A stretch of 64,000 nt of DNA from contig PDHQ01000079.1 in assembly GCA_003339415.1 (NCBI GenBank), positions 1 to 64,000 on the forward strand, read 5' to 3'. Source of the stretch: Ophiocordyceps camponoti-saundersi (nom. inval.). Taxonomy: Eukaryota > Ascomycota > Sordariomycetes > Hypocreales > Ophiocordycipitaceae. Below, one piece after another: positions 61,209 through 64,000 of this stretch (the stretch's first letter is position 1; each line of letters opens with the position of its first letter). The notes under the pieces are model-generated. The model worked only from the letters and a program-made list of their open reading frames with translations, did not search any database and was not told where the DNA came from. A program made the translations under genes and the position numbers.

Positions 61209-63850
61209 GCAACATGTATAGCAATATCCGTATACAGATTACGGAGGTTACATGTATGTTTACGTCCGTATATCAATCTTGTATGAGCAAAGAGTGCTCG
61301 AGGAGGGAAGAGAGAGTGCCTTGTCAAACCGTGACTCGTCCGTGGTTCATCGTCGTGGGTGACCACGGGATCAGGAAAGTGGTCAGACAAGGGGCACTTG
61401 ACCAGGAGGTTATGTATGTAGGTAGGTAGGTAGGTATCGTCGACTCGTTTGTGCGATTCATCCCCGTACATATCCGTACATAATCCGTACAGACATACAT
61501 ATATTGTACTCTGCCGGGCCAGCCGATCGGCTGTCATGCAAGATGTCAGTCCTTGGTCGCAGGCACGACAAAATCTTTCCTTCCTTTCCACTCTTCCCCA
61601 TGGGCAAGCTTCTTTCTTTGATTCCCCCCCCCCCCCCCCTTCCCTTTCTCTGAGGGGGTGAGACAAGGTATGTATGTGCATGCCGGGGGCCGGGTTCTTA
61701 TGGCGAGCCGTGGCTGTGTTGCTCGTTGAAACGTGCTCTCGTCCAAGACATTGAGACCAATAGAAGGCAGCCAGTTGTCAAAAGCCTCGTGTGTGTGTGT
61801 GTGTGTTTCTTTAATCAAATCAATGCTCACTGGCTGATGAGACGAATAGAGGGAGGGAGAGAGGGAGGCTAGACCATTTCTTCAATCTTTTCTATCCGTA
61901 CGACTTTATTACATGTAACTCCCGTAATGTTGTATCAGTTCATCATCAAACAATACCACTGAATGGTTTATAAGCACTCGTGTTATTGATTGCATGTAAG
62001 TGCGGTCGTCTGTCTTCTCCCTGCCGTTACACGCAAGAGAAGCGTTCTAGACGTGCTAGTCCTTTTTTGTTTTTCTTTCTTTCTTTCTCATTCTTGGCTC
62101 TATGGCGTTGTTGACAATGTGACACGGGGGGGAGGGGGCTCATGCAAAGTCGAGCGGAAACTTGATGCGGTTTTGACGTGGGGGACGCTGCGATGCTAGG
62201 TAGGTAGGTGGTGGTGGTGGTGGTAGTAGTTGTCCCCGGTCGGTGGGATTAGTAAAAACAACCACAAAAGCAAACCGGTTGGTTGGTTGGTTGGTTGAGA
62301 ATGAGTCGATAGATAGCGAGAGAGAGAGAGAGAGAGAAGGAAAGCGGAGGAGAAAAGGGAGAAGAAGACGATTTCGAATCGGTAGAGAGACAACACTGTG
62401 TAAAAGAAAGAAATCTCAAAAGGCTCGATATACGGATACATACCTGGGGATCGGCGATGAGTGGCAAGGCAAGGCAGCCCCAAGATGGTAATCCCATGCT
62501 CACGCCCCCTCGTTTGGTTTGTTGTCCGAGACGGTTTATGCCAGATCTACCGGGACCCTTGTCCTGTGAGTATGTATGTATTTCCCTTTGGTCGCTGTGT
62601 GTTCGGAGCCTCCCGACAGCCTTGTGCATTGCAGCGAACATGTTGCCGTGAAGTGCGTATGTCTGTATGTGCGCGTGTCTTCCTACCTGCTACCATAACA
62701 TGCATACATTGTACATACATACAGACAGACAGACGGACGGACAGATATGCGGATGATTCCCCGTAGGTACGAAACGGATACGTGCGTTGGTGGTGGGCGG
62801 CCGTTTGGGGTTATGCAACTAGGAATAAGGCTGACGAGAGACAACACAACGCTACCCAGCAAAAAATGGAAAAAGACGTGATAGGGGAAGGAGAGAGAAA
62901 TGGCCTGATTTTACTGTCGGGAAAAGAAGAAGAGAAAGAAGAAAAATGAAAACAACGGACAACGCATCAACAACCCCCCAACCATCGGGAGACAGCCTTT
63001 GGGGGCCGGAGTTTGACGGCGGGAAGGGGCGGTGTATGTGCTATGAATGACGGATACAGATGACTGGTGTGTCTCAGCTGTTTTGTTTTTTTTTGGCCGG
63101 GGTGATGGACCGTCGTGTCAAGTCGAGGCGAAAGACAAGATGACGAGCCATCTATCTATCAATCCTTGATCATGGAATATGTATAGTGTAAAAGAAAGGA
63201 TCATGTTCCATAATGTCTCTCTCTCTACCCTCCATCTCCTCGCTTGGCCCAAGTAAGTACATATATGTATGTATGTACAATATGGATGTGCAAGTGCGGA
63301 TAGGTGTGTATGTACGAGGTTTACCGTGCCGCTCTTGGCCCCCGCCATCCATTTACCCTCCTTTTTTTTTGGTCTTTTTTTTATTGATCCAGGAGGGAAA
63401 TCCGGTCTCTGTTTCATGTAGATACGGAAAGACGCGTTGCGAGTGGCCATGACAAGGTGAAAAATAAAATCAAGGGGGTAGTGATGATTTTGACGAGTAT
63501 TCGACTCTGTCCTTGTCAAAAGGGGGGGAGGGGAACTCGTATTAAGCTCGTGGACCGGATCCATGCAAGATGCTTTAATCCTTGGAGGAGCATCAAAGGA
63601 TTACAAAAAAAAATCAACCACTTTGGGTTTCCGCCGAGCTCGGTGCCGAAGCGAAACCCGCCGAACAAGGGGAAAGAAAGGGGTGTGTGTGTGTGTGATG
63701 ATGAGATGAGATGGGATAGTAAAAATTCAAAGAGAGTGAAAGAAAAAAAAAAGGCAGACCATTTCGGATATGAGCTACGGCAAAAGCGTGACGCCCGAGG
63801 GGTGCGATCGTATATATGTATATATGTACGGAGGCAGCCGTTAAAACTTC

Positions 63851-64000
63851 GAGCGGCTGCAAAAATAACCCCTATAGGAAAAAAGCAAATCTATATATAA
63901 ATTAGCAGGGGGGGGTACTTCTGCGCTACGTAGCCTCTTTATATCCCTACCTCCCTAATCGCCCGATAACGCCTATATAATACCTCCCTTTACGATACTC
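63851..64000. repeat. Possible start of another RIP-mutated repeat
   Basis: From about 63,850 the sequence becomes poor in CpA/TpG and rich in TpA (ATATATAAATTAGC, CCTATATAATACC), like the inner parts of the Copia element and the left-end block. It runs off the window, so the class is unknown. Confidence 0.45.

Overview
The window is nuclear DNA of a filamentous ascomycete, most likely a sordariomycete. Short introns (about 55-90 nt) with fungal splice signals, pyrimidine-rich leaders, a class III-type chitin synthase, a RAS-2-type GTPase, an Opy2 anchor and an ApsA/Num1 cortical protein all point that way. AT-rich blocks almost devoid of CpA/TpG show repeat-induced point mutation (RIP). Genus cannot be decided from the sequence.

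Layout. 1-1340 is RIP-mutated repeat DNA. 1.8-13.6 kb carries ilv5 (branched-chain amino acids), a 68-aa hypothetical protein, a TPMT-type methyltransferase, an OTU2-type deubiquitinase and a 1305-aa ApsA/Num1-like protein. 13.6-21.1 kb is a 7.5-kb gene-poor stretch full of microsatellites, ending in an 81-nt C tract in front of a ras gene. 21-42.7 kb is the gene-rich core: ras2, opy2, chitin synthase, ubc12, an MFS drug transporter, pro2, rfa1, a dienelactone-hydrolase-like protein and a PIG3-type quinone oxidoreductase. 42,892-49,065 is a complete but RIP-killed Ty1/Copia retrotransposon on the minus strand, with 297-bp LTRs, a 5-bp target duplication and a half-tRNA(iMet) primer site. 49-54.4 kb has a small GPI-anchored wall protein gene and a BRCT protein gene. 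54.4-63.85 kb has no convincing gene but contains homopolymer tracts and two identical direct repeats about 160 bp long. From about 63,850 another RIP-like block seems to begin.

The genes are ordinary euchromatic housekeeping and cell-surface genes, not a cluster. Ras, Opy2 (Ste50/Ste11 anchoring), chitin synthase and the wall protein share a growth and cell-surface theme, but nothing shows co-regulation. Exon models were built by hand from frame continuity, splice signals and family conservation.

The most useful observations are: two GC-AG introns (opy2 and ubc12) that standard gene finders would probably miss; the exact Copia boundaries with RIP fading at the outer edges; an unexplained dispersed intergenic octamer, TATCCGTA, seen more than 20 times; palindrome copies upstream of apsA; and a TRIM-like direct-repeat structure near 59 kb. 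I found no clearly new multi-gene system.
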